From the NCBI RefSeq assembly GCF_020708045.1, contig NZ_JAJFES010000018.1:20959-84958 (forward strand): a DNA stretch of 64,000 nucleotides, given 5' to 3'. The notes under the pieces are model-generated. The model saw only the letters and a program-made list of their open reading frames with translations. It was not told the DNA's origin and did not search any database. This DNA comes from Massilia sp. IC2-278. Its GTDB lineage: Bacteria > Pseudomonadota > Gammaproteobacteria > Burkholderiales > Burkholderiaceae_D. Both the position numbers and the translations under genes were made by a program. This document shows positions 6,896 to 14,300 of the stretch, piece by piece; within the stretch, counting starts at the first letter, position 1; the number at the start of each line of letters is the position of its first letter.

Positions 6896-9760
6896 TTAGA
6901 AGCGGTAGCCGGCGGTCAGGCGGAAGTAACGACCCATGCCGTTGTGCAGCTGTGGGTTGAAGCCTTCGCTTGGGTAGCGTGGATCGTACGGCGCCGCGGT
7001 GTCGAACAGGTTGCGGATGTTGGCCGACAGGGTCCAGTTCTTGAAGCCCGTGTAGGTGTAGCCGACGTTAACCGTGGTCCATTCCTGCACCGAGCAATCG
7101 CTCACCCAGTTGCTGAAGCGCGGCAGGCCGCCAACGGTCTGGCCGGTAGGCGCACCGGTGTTGCTGCCGTAGTAGCAGAACGGGGTCTCGAAGCGCTCGG
7201 CGTTGTCGTAGCGACGGTACAGCGAGACTGGCGACACGTAGTCGATCGAGCCGGTGACGGTGTGCACGCCCATGGTCCAGGCGGTCGACAGGGTAGCACG
7301 GTGACGCGGAATGTCGCCTACCGAGGTTGCCCAGTCAGCCAGGCCGCCGTTGGTGCCAACCAGGTTGTTCTCGTGGTCGCCCGGCATTTCGGCGCGCTTG
7401 TACGAGATCGCGTAGTTGTAGTCCAGCTTGGTCGACAGGCGGCCCTTGTCGCCCAGCGACAGGCGGTGCGCGACTTCGAAGTCCAGGCCCGACACGGTCG
7501 TCGAACCCTGGTTCACGTAGTAACGGTTGACGGCGCTCAGCGGGCCGCTGTTCGGGATCACGTTGCCGTTGGCATCGCGCAGCAGGTTGGCCGGGTTGTT
7601 GTCGCGAATCGCCAGGCCCGGGTACAGGTCCGGGTGGTCGACGACGTAGCCAGCCGACAGCAGCGCGGTCTCGTCTTCCTTGCGGATCTTGTAGTAGTCG
7701 ATCAGGATGTCGAGGTTGCGGGTCGGGTTGATGATCGCGCCGAACGAGAAGCTCTTCGAGGTTTCCGGCTTCAGATTCGGGTTCGACGCCGACATGCTCG
7801 AGATGCGGCGTGCGCAGTCGGCATCCGACGCGCCCGGCAGCGGATCTTCGCCGTTCGGGCAGCGCACGGTGTCAGGCACGGTCGAGAACGACTGCACGCC
7901 GCCCTTGGCGATCTGCGACAGGGCCGGGGCGCGGAAGCCTTCGGCGTAGGTCGAGCGGAAGGTCAGCTGGTCGCTGACGGCCCACTTGGCGCCGACTTTC
8001 GGCACGAAGCTCGAATCGTTCGGGTACTTGTCGTAGCGGCCGGCGAAGTCCATCTCGAAGTTCTTGGTGAACGGCGTACGGATTTCGACGAATGCCGACT
8101 TGACCATGCGACGGCCTTCGATCAGCGAGTTCGACAGGCCGAGGATCTGGCCGGTCTGGGTCAGCTCGTCCGGGGTCATCGACAGTTTTTCCTGGCGGAT
8201 TTCGCCGCCGAAGGCCAGGCCGATGTCGCCGCCGGCCAGGGTGCCGACCGTGGTCGAGGCTTTCGCGTCGAACTGGGCAACCTGGGCATAACCCTCGTTG
8301 CGCACGTCGCGCACAGCCGATGGATCGGCGGCGGTCTGGGCCAGGGTACGGCCTTCGCTGACGATGCGGTCGATGGTCGGGCGGTACAGCATGCCGCGCA
8401 TCGTTTCGGTACGCTCGCTGCGGTTGATCAAGAGGCCCGATTCCCAGTCGAAGCGGCCGGTGGTGCCTTTCAGGCCGGTCAGCAGGCGGAAGGCCTCGTT
8501 GACGTTGCGCGAGCCGCCGTTCGTGCCGACGAAGCGGTAGCCGACTGCCGAGCGGGCATCGGTGAACGGATTGTCCGGGTGGCCGACCGGCAGGATCAGC
8601 TGGTAGTCGCTCGGCAGGCCGTCGGTGCGGAACACGGTGGTCGGCGAGGTCGACAGCAGGGTCGAAGGATTGCCGGTGTATTCGCGGTCGACGCGGCTGT
8701 AGCCGAATTCCGTGAACGAGGTGATGTCCGGGGTGATCTGGACGGTCAGCTTGCCCAGGATGTTGGCGTCCTTGCCCTTGCTCTGCGCTTCGGCGTTGTT
8801 GTCGGCGTCGTAGTTGCAGAAGGTGCGGCCGTTCAGCATCGAGGTCGCGGTCAGGTTGTTCGCAACGCGGTCGCCGGTGATCTGCTGCGACGGATCGCAA
8901 CCGAGCTGGTTGACGATGCCGGCGCCGGTGGCCAGGTTGTTCGCGAAGTTGCGCGCGCCTGGGGTGCGCTCGCGGAAGAAGAAGGCCTGGTCCGACAGGT
9001 AGCTCGAATAAGGATTCAGACGGGCATTGATGTCCGAATACATGTTCTGCTTGATGTCCTTGACGTCCTTGATGCCGGTGCGGTCGCGCTGCGCCAGGTC
9101 GAAGGAGATGAAGGCATTGTAGCGGTCTGCCTCGAGGTCGCCGAAGCCGAACACGCCGTTGACGTTGTTGCGGGCGAACTCGCCGTCTTCGTTGGCGCTG
9201 GTCGAGACCTTGATCTCGGCGCCCTGGTAGTCGGTCTTGGTGATGAAGTTGATGACGCCGGCGATCGCGTCCGAGCCGTACACGGCCGAAGCCCCATCCT
9301 TGAAGATCTCGACGCGGTCGATGGCCGAGACCGGGATGCTGTTCAGGTCATACACGGCCGACTTGCCCTGGTTCGGGTCGGCGTAGGCCGATGCCGTGAT
9401 GCGGCGGCCGTTCAGCAGGATCAGGGTCGAGGACGAGCCCAGGCCGCGCAGCGAGGCGGTCGAGGTGCCTTTCGAGAACGAGCCGTCGGTGATGTCGTTC
9501 GAGGTGCCCGAGCCGAAGGCCGGGATCGAGTGCAGCAGTTCGGCGACGGTGTTGGCGCCGGTCGCTTCGATCTGTTTTGCGTTCATGACGCCGACCGGCG
9601 AGGAGCCTTCCTTGTCGGCACGCTTGATGTTGGAACCGGTGACGTACACCTTGGTTACCGGGGCGGCAGCTTCCTGCTGCGCGAAGACGACGCTGGTCGA
9701 GGCCAGGGTCAGGGCGACAGCGACAACGCTGCGCTTTACTGCGAGATGCTGCTTAGTCAA
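6896..9760 (-). CDS. TonB-dependent outer-membrane receptor
   Basis: A 954-residue outer-membrane receptor for energy-dependent uptake. It has a signal peptide (VVAVALTLASTSVVFA), a plug domain beginning at VTGSNIKRADKEGSSPVGV with the usual LNGRR and ASAVYGSDAIAGVINFITK segments, then a long beta-barrel ending in an aromatic residue (RLTAGYRF). Several barrel loops carry cysteines. This plug type is common among large receptors of Xanthomonas, Caulobacter and Massilia that take up carbohydrates or peptides; the ligand is unknown. I chose the TTG at 9760 because GGAG lies just upstream; a GTG at 9784 without a good ribosome site is the alternative. No partner gene adjoins. Confidence 0.9.
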   Translation of the reverse strand: MTKQHLAVKRSVVAVALTLASTSVVFAQQEAAAPVTKVYVTGSNIKRADKEGSSPVGVMNAKQIEATGANTVAELLHSIPAFGSGTSNDITDGSFSKGTSTASLRGLGSSSTLILLNGRRITASAYADPNQGKSAVYDLNSIPVSAIDRVEIFKDGASAVYGSDAIAGVINFITKTDYQGAEIKVSTSANEDGEFARNNVNGVFGFGDLEADRYNAFISFDLAQRDRTGIKDVKDIKQNMYSDINARLNPYSSYLSDQAFFFRERTPGARNFANNLATGAGIVNQLGCDPSQQITGDRVANNLTATSMLNGRTFCNYDADNNAEAQSKGKDANILGKLTVQITPDITSFTEFGYSRVDREYTGNPSTLLSTSPTTVFRTDGLPSDYQLILPVGHPDNPFTDARSAVGYRFVGTNGGSRNVNEAFRLLTGLKGTTGRFDWESGLLINRSERTETMRGMLYRPTIDRIVSEGRTLAQTAADPSAVRDVRNEGYAQVAQFDAKASTTVGTLAGGDIGLAFGGEIRQEKLSMTPDELTQTGQILGLSNSLIEGRRMVKSAFVEIRTPFTKNFEMDFAGRYDKYPNDSSFVPKVGAKWAVSDQLTFRSTYAEGFRAPALSQIAKGGVQSFSTVPDTVRCPNGEDPLPGASDADCARRISSMSASNPNLKPETSKSFSFGAIINPTRNLDILIDYYKIRKEDETALLSAGYVVDHPDLYPGLAIRDNNPANLLRDANGNVIPNSGPLSAVNRYYVNQGSTTVSGLDFEVAHRLSLGDKGRLSTKLDYNYAISYKRAEMPGDHENNLVGTNGGLADWATSVGDIPRHRATLSTAWTMGVHTVTGSIDYVSPVSLYRRYDNAERFETPFCYYGSNTGAPTGQTVGGLPRFSNWVSDCSVQEWTTVNVGYTYTGFKNWTLSANIRNLFDTAAPYDPRYPSEGFNPQLHNGMGRYFRLTAGYRF

Positions 9761-9894
9761 AAAAATCTCCGATGCTTCTTTCACCGCGCGGCCCGCCTGT
9801 CCGGGGCTGGCTTGTGGCCGGGCCGTAGGGCGCTGACGTTCGGTTTGTTGCTGTTAATAGATTGCTCAAGCAGCAAATCGCGCTTGAGGGCAAC

Positions 9895-9924
9895 ATAAAA
9901 GCATTTCGGATAAACAAATGTCAA
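9895..9924 (-). promoter_or_regulatory. Sigma-70-like promoter for the TonB receptor
   Basis: On the minus strand TTGACA (9919-9924) is followed after 18 bp by TTTTAT (9895-9900), in an AT-rich stretch about 135 bases before the receptor start. The rest of the 344-base gap to the next gene holds a terminator (10013-10058) and no gene I can support. Confidence 0.5.
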
Positions 9925-10012
9925 ATTCGATTGGATGTTTGTTTGATTAACACAACAGGTATGCCATCAACTCATAGGGTCATAGGCTAATTACTCGTCT
10001 AGACGTCTATAC

Positions 10013-10058
10013 AAAAAGGCCTCGAGCATAAGTAAAACTCACGCTCGAGGCCCTTTTT
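10013..10058. terminator. Bidirectional intrinsic terminator
   Basis: A 10-bp stem (GGCCTCGAGC at 10018-10027 with GCTCGAGGCC at 10043-10052) has an A-run before it and a T-run after it, so it can end transcription on both strands. It serves the OmpA-like gene on the minus strand and insulates the TonB receptor promoter. Confidence 0.85.
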
Positions 10059-10104
10059 ACTTATCCTCCTCGCCTCGCTCCAGCGGAGCCTGGCGGGATG
10101 GGAC

Positions 10105-10773
10105 TCAACCCTGTGCCGGTTCGGCGACGAAGATCTCGACGCGGCGGTTGCGGGCACGGCCGGCCGCATCGCCGTTGTTGGCGATCGGCTCGCGGTCGGC
10201 GCGGCCTTCGATGGTGATGCGGTTCGGATTCACGCCGCGGCCAGCCAGGTAGTCGCGCGTGCGCGAAGCGCGGTCGACCGACAGCGGCTGGTTGATCGAC
10301 ACGCTGCCGGTGTTGTCGGTATGGCCGATGATGACGACGTTCGTGTTCGGGTTTTCCTGCAGGGTGGTGGCGAAGCGCTGCAGGATCGGCTGGAAGTTCG
10401 ACTTGATGTCGGAGCGGCCCGTGTCGAACGAGATATCGCTCGGGATTTCCAGCTTCAGGCGGTTATCCGAGGTCTGCGACACTTGCACGCCGGTGCCTTG
10501 CGTGGCCTGTTCCATGGCCTGCTTCTGCTGCTCCATGCGCTTGGACCAGATGTTGCCGATCACGGCGCCGGCAGCGCCGCCGAGGACGGCGCCCTTGGTG
10601 GCGCGGCTGCTGCCGCCGCCACCGGTGGTGCCGCCGATGATGGCGCCGAGGGCCGCACCGGCGCCGGCGCCGGTGGCGGTGCCGCGCTGGGTGGCGCTCA
10701 TGTCGGCGCAGCCGCTGACGCCGAGTGCGAGAATGGTTGCTGCGATGGCGGATTTGGTGAGGTTGGTAGTCAT
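10105..10773 (-). CDS. OmpA-family lipoprotein with glycine zipper
   Basis: A 222-residue lipoprotein. The signal peptide ends in a lipobox (LGVSGC, Cys near residue 22), giving likely outer-membrane anchoring. A glycine-rich zipper follows (GAGAGAALGAIIGGTTGGGG and GAVLGGAAGAVIGN, about residues 33-75), then an OmpA-like peptidoglycan-binding domain (about 105-215) with the motif TDNTGS and the terminal NRRVEIF. This combination matches the YiaD/Pal-like group that links the outer membrane to murein. It is downstream of the 48-aa membrane gene, with a terminator-like hairpin between them, so expression may be partly uncoupled. Confidence 0.85.
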   Translation of the reverse strand: MTTNLTKSAIAATILALGVSGCADMSATQRGTATGAGAGAALGAIIGGTTGGGGSSRATKGAVLGGAAGAVIGNIWSKRMEQQKQAMEQATQGTGVQVSQTSDNRLKLEIPSDISFDTGRSDIKSNFQPILQRFATTLQENPNTNVVIIGHTDNTGSVSINQPLSVDRASRTRDYLAGRGVNPNRITIEGRADREPIANNGDAAGRARNRRVEIFVAEPAQG

Positions 10774-10790
10774 AATCGCTCTCCTTAAAG

Positions 10791-10841
10791 AAAAAATCCG
10801 TTTCGTAGGCGCACCCTGCGGGCACGTCCGCGAAACGGATT
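10791..10841 (-). terminator. Terminator-like hairpin between two minus-strand genes
   Basis: An 11-bp stem (10795-10805 with 10831-10841, AATCCGTTTCG/CGAAACGGATT) is followed on the minus strand by a T-rich run (from the A-run at 10787-10796). It lies between the 48-aa gene and the OmpA lipoprotein gene and could end or attenuate transcription from the upstream promoter. Confidence 0.7.
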
Positions 10842-10928
10842 GGTCAAACAAACTTCTGTTGGCGCATGCGATTGTCGATGCAATCGCGGGCGGCAAGCCG
10901 ACGCAAGGCGTCACTCGCGCGCTGGCGC

Positions 10929-11075
10929 CTATATGCCTCGTCCGCTGATCAGGCGCACCAGGATCATGATCACGGCAACGACCAGCAGGATGTGGATGAA
11001 GCCGCCGATGGTGTACGAGGTAACCAGGCCGAGCAGCCACAGGACGATCAAAACGATGGCAATAGTATAAAGCAT
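10929..11075 (-). CDS. Lmo0937-family small membrane protein
   Basis: A 48-residue protein of two membrane segments: MLYTIAIVLIVLWLLGLV, a short TSYTIGGFIH turn, then ILLVVAVIMILVRLI and a basic tail. It matches the short 'lmo0937 family' / DUF5670 proteins found next to stress genes in many bacteria; their function is not established. A GAGGAG ribosome site precedes the ATG. Upstream lies a candidate Crp/Fnr-type site (11149-11162) with a CATACT -10. Confidence 0.8.
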   Translation of the reverse strand: MLYTIAIVLIVLWLLGLVTSYTIGGFIHILLVVAVIMILVRLISGRGI

Positions 11076-11120
11076 GATGAGTCTCCTCAGACATTAGCGC
11101 CTCGGTGGCGCGGTAAGTCC

Positions 11121-11162
11121 AGTATGAGGCGGGCTGCTCAGCACCACCGTTCGATGGCCCAC
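11121..11162 (-). promoter_or_regulatory. Candidate Crp/Fnr-type site and -10, small membrane protein gene
   Basis: On the minus strand GTGGG-CCAT-CGAAC (11149-11162), then 22 bp, then CATACT (11121-11126). This is a variant of the GTGCG-N4-CGCAC motif with the same spacing as the sites at 14249, 21082 and 26188. It is the most divergent of the set together with 14249. Confidence 0.4.
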
Positions 11163-11163
11163 A

Positions 11164-11421
11164 TTATGCGCGAGATTTTTGTTCTTTTTGCATCCCGCCG
11201 CTTTGCAGGCCGGCGCTTTGCAGCCCCGGAATCCAGCCCATGAAGCCGAGCAGGCCGACCACGCCGATCAGGCAGGTCAGCAGGCCGCCGGCAACGAGCA
11301 GCGTCACGTCGTGCGGCGCCACCGCATGCCCCTCGGGCAGCGGCGGACCCGCGGACACCAGGCCGAAGCCCGTCACAAGCAATCCCCAAACGATGATGCC
11401 GATCCACGCGAGGCTATTCAT
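11164..11421 (-). CDS. Hypothetical two-helix membrane protein
   Basis: An 85-residue protein with two membrane segments (SLAWIGIIVWGLLVTGFGLV and VTLLVAGGLLTCLIGVVGLLGFMGWI) and a short hydrophilic Gln/Ser/Gly/Lys tail. An AAGGGG ribosome site precedes the ATG. I do not recognise the family. A perfect GTGCG-N4-CGCAC repeat lies 120 bases upstream, so it is probably a member of the proposed regulon. The segment FMGWIPG recurs as IMGWIPS in the glycine-zipper protein encoded upstream, which may mark a shared membrane element. Confidence 0.6.
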   Translation of the reverse strand: MNSLAWIGIIVWGLLVTGFGLVSAGPPLPEGHAVAPHDVTLLVAGGLLTCLIGVVGLLGFMGWIPGLQSAGLQSGGMQKEQKSRA

Positions 11422-11512
11422 GGTAATCCCCTTTTCGATGGTTGGTGTCCGGGACTTGCCGCAGCAGGTGCCCGGCGCCGGCTGGTGTGCTCTTAGTTTC
11501 CGGCGTAGAAAC

Positions 11513-11554
11513 ATTCTGGTGCCAGCTCAGCAGTAATTCCGTGCGTTGGCGCAC
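11513..11554 (-). promoter_or_regulatory. Perfect GTGCG-N4-CGCAC site and -10
   Basis: A perfect 14-bp inverted repeat at 11541-11554 (GTGCG-CCAA-CGCAC on the minus strand) lies 22 bp before CAGAAT (11513-11518). It would drive the 85-residue membrane protein gene. The flanking CGCACGGAAT is shared with the minus-strand reading of the site at 12487. Confidence 0.6.
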
Positions 11555-11629
11555 ATTGCACTGGAGAAAATATCAAGGCCGGGCATCCTCGCGGATGGCC
11601 GGCCTCGAAAAGGGGAAGGATGATCTTGA

Positions 11630-12382
11630 TCAGGCGGCGCGCAGGCGGCCCTTGACGATGCGCACGCGGTCGCCGCTGCGCCATTGCGGCTGGCTGCTCT
11701 GGTGGAAGGTGCGCAAGGTGCCGTCGTCCAGGCGCACCCGGATTTCGTAGCTGGTGCTGGCCTTCATGTTGCCTTCGACCTGGTTGCCGACCACGGCGCC
11801 GCCGATGGCGCCGGCGACGGTGGCCAGCTGGCGGCCATGGCCGCCGCCGATCTGGTTGCCGAGCAAGCCGCCGACCACCGCACCGCCGGCCGCGCCCAGG
11901 CCGCTGCCCTGGGCGCGCTGCTTGATGGCGCGCACCGATTCGATGTTGCCGCAGTTGCCGCACCATTTTGGTGTCTCCGCGGCGGCGACCTGGACCGGCT
12001 CCTTCTCGGCCTTCGGATGCACGACCGGAGCAGGGGCCGGCGCGGGCGCGGGGGCGGGAGCGGGGGCATAGCCCTGGGCCAGCTGCTGGGCAGGATAGGC
12101 CGGTGCGGCCGGGGCCGCAGTCATGGCGCCCTGGGCGGCGAGCGGATCGGCGCCGGCGGCCGGCAGGGTCGGCGCATCCTGGTTCGCCGGCGGCAGGGTG
12201 GCCGCCAGCGCGGCGCGGTCGGCTTCGCTCAATTGACGGCCCGAATTGCCACCGATCGAAGACGGAATCCAGCCCATGATGGCGGCGGTGCCGACCAGGC
12301 AGAACAGGACGACGGCAAGCGCCGCGATCAGGAGGAGCGGGTGGTGCTGGGCGCGCGCCGGGGGAGTAGGGATATTGTTCAT
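11630..12382 (-). CDS. Glycine-zipper 2TM domain protein with proline-rich linker
   Basis: A 250-residue envelope protein. One membrane segment near the N-terminus (LLLIAALAVVLFCLVGTAAIM) is followed by a variable region, an Ala-Pro repeat (seven AP units, about residues 107-120), a CGNCG motif, a glycine-zipper domain (LGAAGGAVVGGLLGNQIGGG and AGAIGGAVVGNQVEG, about 165-205) and a C-terminal SH3-like beta segment (YEIRVRLDDGTLRTF, GDRVRIVKGRL). The C-terminal half has the same plan as the SlyB-like lipoprotein at 20560-21024. The role of such proteins is structural or stress-related and poorly known. Confidence 0.8.
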   Translation of the reverse strand: MNNIPTPPARAQHHPLLLIAALAVVLFCLVGTAAIMGWIPSSIGGNSGRQLSEADRAALAATLPPANQDAPTLPAAGADPLAAQGAMTAAPAAPAYPAQQLAQGYAPAPAPAPAPAPAPVVHPKAEKEPVQVAAAETPKWCGNCGNIESVRAIKQRAQGSGLGAAGGAVVGGLLGNQIGGGHGRQLATVAGAIGGAVVGNQVEGNMKASTSYEIRVRLDDGTLRTFHQSSQPQWRSGDRVRIVKGRLRAA

Positions 12383-12458
12383 GGCTTGTTCCTCGACAGA
12401 TTGCAGGCCGCGTGTACGGCCCGCGCCGGCCAGGCAGCGCGCCCGGTCGACGCTGCTG

Positions 12459-12529
12459 ATTGTCCTCAGGAACAACAAGGTATTCCGTGCGTCACCGAAC
12501 ATACTTCCTCCTATGGGAGGATTTACTCT
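12459..12529. promoter_or_regulatory. Candidate Crp/Fnr-type site between glycine-zipper and Crp/Fnr genes
   Basis: Bases 12487-12500 read GTGCG-TCAC-CGAAC (one mismatch to the repeat). On the plus strand TACTCT follows after 23 bp (12524-12529), leading to the Crp/Fnr gene. On the minus strand GACAAT follows after 22 bp (12459-12464), leading to the glycine-zipper gene. One site could therefore serve both genes and give autoregulation. Confidence 0.5.
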
Positions 12530-12616
12530 GATCGAAATTGTTTGCAAATGTATCCGCTGTTCGTGCCCCGTCCTTTTACCCGAGGCGGGACGCGTGCAGC
12601 CTACCACGAGGGTCCG

Positions 12617-13348
12617 ATGAATTTTGCCGCTTCCCACGACGTCGCCGAGCACAACGCCAATTTGCTGCTGGCCGCGCTCCCGCCGCAGGAGTTGGCCCAG
12701 GTGTTGCCGATGCTCGACCAGGTAAAGGTCGAGGCGGGAGAGGTATTGTCCGAAGCGGGCGAGCCTTTCCACCACATTTACTTTCCCCACGACAGCCTGA
12801 TCTCGCTGCTCGGCGTGGCCGGCGGGCGCCTCACGCTCGAGGTCGGCCTGGTCGGGCGCGAGGGCATGCTCGGCGCCACCGTCGCGCTTGGCCACCAGAC
12901 GGCCCAGGTGCGCGCGGTGGTGCAGCGGCCCGGGAGCGCCAGCCGCATGACGAGCAGCGATTTCCGCGCCGAGTTCGCGCGCAATCCGGCGCTGCAGCGC
13001 GTGCTCTACCGCTACACCGACACCCTGCTGGCGCAGGCGATCCAGATCGCCGTCTGCAGCCGCTTCCACGTGCTCGAGGCGCGCCTGGCGCGCTCGCTGC
13101 TGATCACGCGCGACCGCCTGCAATCCGACAAATTCCACCTCACGCACGAATTCCTGGCCCATGCGCTCGGCGTGCGCCGGGTCGGCGTAACAAAAGCGGC
13201 CAGCGCGCTGCAGCAGCAGGGATTGATCATCTACAGCCGCGGCAACATCGAGATCCTCGACCCGGTCGGGCTGGCCGCGGCGGCCTGCACCTGCTACGAG
13301 ATCGTCAAGGATGCCTCGGTCGGGGCATTGTCGAGCGCCTTCGTTTGA
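12617..13348 (+). CDS. Crp/Fnr-family transcriptional regulator
   Basis: A 243-residue regulator. The N-terminal cyclic-nucleotide-binding-like barrel spans about residues 25-145 (VLSEAGEPFHHIYFPHDSLISL), with a C-terminal HTH_Crp domain at about 165-225 (FLAHALGVRRVGVTKAASAL, then a wing YSRGNIEIL). No N-terminal cysteine cluster is present, so it is not an FNR-type iron-sulfur sensor, and the signal is unknown. The recognition helix has V, T and K where FNR has E209, S212 and R213, so a different half-site from TTGAT is expected. I chose the ATG after GAGGG. It sits amid genes carrying GTGCG-N4-CGCAC sites and is the obvious candidate to bind them. Confidence 0.85.
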   Translation: MNFAASHDVAEHNANLLLAALPPQELAQVLPMLDQVKVEAGEVLSEAGEPFHHIYFPHDSLISLLGVAGGRLTLEVGLVGREGMLGATVALGHQTAQVRAVVQRPGSASRMTSSDFRAEFARNPALQRVLYRYTDTLLAQAIQIAVCSRFHVLEARLARSLLITRDRLQSDKFHLTHEFLAHALGVRRVGVTKAASALQQQGLIIYSRGNIEILDPVGLAAAACTCYEIVKDASVGALSSAFV

Positions 13349-13355
13349 CGCGGGC

Positions 13356-13541
13356 GCGTAGGGTGGTCCGGGCCGCGAGAGGCGGCTTCATCCGGGCGTG
13401 TGCGGTCACGCGGCTTTTGCGCCGCCCACGCGTTCAACCATCTGCAAACCCGTCGCGGCGTGTCATCGTGGGTTTGAACGCGTGGACGGCGTTCACGCAG
13501 CATGCTCGTCCAGCACCAGGGTAAAGCCGTCCACCCTACGC
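13356..13541. repeat. Inverted-repeat intergenic element, 186 bp
   Basis: The element is bounded by GCGTAGGGTGG (13356-13366) and its reverse complement at 13531-13541. Inside, CCACGCGTTCAA (13426-13437) pairs with TTGAACGCGTGG (13474-13485). It starts 7 bases after the Crp/Fnr stop and contains no supported gene. This plan of outer and inner inverted repeats suggests a dispersed non-coding repeat. Confidence 0.55.
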
Positions 13542-13565
13542 CATCCCCCACACACAGCCTGCAAA

Positions 13566-13595
13566 CAACAACGCCCCGCAAGCGGGGCGTTGTTG
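13566..13595 (-). terminator. Intrinsic terminator hairpin
   Basis: A 14-bp perfect stem (13566-13579 with 13582-13595, core AACGCCCCGC) with a two-base tip. It lies 18 bases past the stop of the OsmB-like gene. The T-rich part lies within the stem end (GTTGTTG), so termination efficiency is uncertain; it may work on both strands. Confidence 0.7.
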
Positions 13596-13613
13596 CATCG
13601 GGCTGAAAACGAT

Positions 13614-13835
13614 TTAGTTCGTTTTGCCGGTCTGGTTGCCGATCACGCCGCCGACGGCTGCGCCGCCCACGGTGCCGACGGCCGAGCCACCGGTCAGGAC
13701 GCCGCCGACCACTGCACCGGCGCCGGCGCCGATGGCGGTGTTCTTGTCTTGCTGCGACATGTTGGAGCAGCCGGTCATGCCCAGTGCCAGGGTTGCGATG
13801 GTTGCGCTCACTGCCAGTTGTTTGATGGTTTTCAT
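13614..13835 (-). CDS. OsmB-like glycine-zipper lipoprotein
   Basis: A 73-residue lipoprotein. The signal ends in LGMTGC (lipobox, Cys near residue 23). It is followed by a glycine zipper of about 45 residues (IGAGAGAVVGGVLTGGSAVGT and GGAAVGGVIGNQTGK). This is the layout of OsmB, an osmotically inducible outer-membrane lipoprotein of Escherichia coli, though identity beyond the layout is not claimed. It lies 22 bases after the BON lipoprotein gene and is probably the second gene of that operon. Confidence 0.8.
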   Translation of the reverse strand: MKTIKQLAVSATIATLALGMTGCSNMSQQDKNTAIGAGAGAVVGGVLTGGSAVGTVGGAAVGGVIGNQTGKTN

Positions 13836-13857
13836 AATGATCTCCTTGGGTGGGGTT

Positions 13858-14178
13858 TTACTTCAGGCGCAGGTCGTTGTGTACCGACTTGACGCCCTTC
13901 ACGGTGCGCGCAACCGACGCTGCGGTTGCCACATTCTCTGCCGAGCTGACGAAACCGCTCAGCCTGACGATGCCTTCGCGGGTGGCGACATCGATGTCCG
14001 CTGCGCGCAGCTCCGGCGCCTTGCCGATGGCTGCCTGGACGCCGGTCGTGATCGTCGCGTCGTCCACAGCCCGGGCTTCAGTTCTTCCCGGCACATTGCC
14101 GGAGGAAACACAGCCGCTGGCCATGCTTCCGAAGCCCAGGACCGCGAGCAAGGCCACGGCCGGTTTCCAGTACGTCAT
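13858..14178 (-). CDS. BON-domain lipoprotein
   Basis: A 106-residue periplasmic lipoprotein. The signal peptide ends in the lipobox-like SMASGC. One BON domain follows (about residues 40-105: ATITTGVQAAIGKAPEL, then VRLSGFVSSAENVATAASVA and terminal VKSVHNDLRLK). BON domains, as in OsmY, are thought to bind phospholipid surfaces under osmotic stress. The protein is very similar in plan to the BON protein at 21931-22245. The start was chosen at MTYWKPAVALL, which gives a good signal peptide. Confidence 0.85.
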   Translation of the reverse strand: MTYWKPAVALLAVLGFGSMASGCVSSGNVPGRTEARAVDDATITTGVQAAIGKAPELRAADIDVATREGIVRLSGFVSSAENVATAASVARTVKGVKSVHNDLRLK

Positions 14179-14220
14179 GCAGTTTCCTCGAATGCCGCTT
14201 TTCACTTCGGCGATGGGTCC

Positions 14221-14262
14221 AGAATAGGCCAGCGCACAAATGAAGTCTGTTCGACAACACAC
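14221..14262 (-). promoter_or_regulatory. Candidate Crp/Fnr-type site and -10, BON operon
   Basis: On the minus strand GTGTG-TTGT-CGAAC (14249-14262), then 22 bp, then TATTCT (14221-14226). The spacing and -10 are the same as at 21054-21095. The half-sites differ from GTGCG/CGCAC at one position each. The bases GCCTATTCTGG around the -10 are also shared with the promoter at 21054. Confidence 0.5.
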
Positions 14263-14300
14263 ACTGTGGCTGGCCCTGCTTTGGGTCTTACATTTTTACA

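Noticed and set aside
6944..9898. A 984-codon plus-strand frame opposite the TonB receptor
   Set aside because: Antisense artefact; the receptor frame has a signal peptide, plug and barrel signatures.
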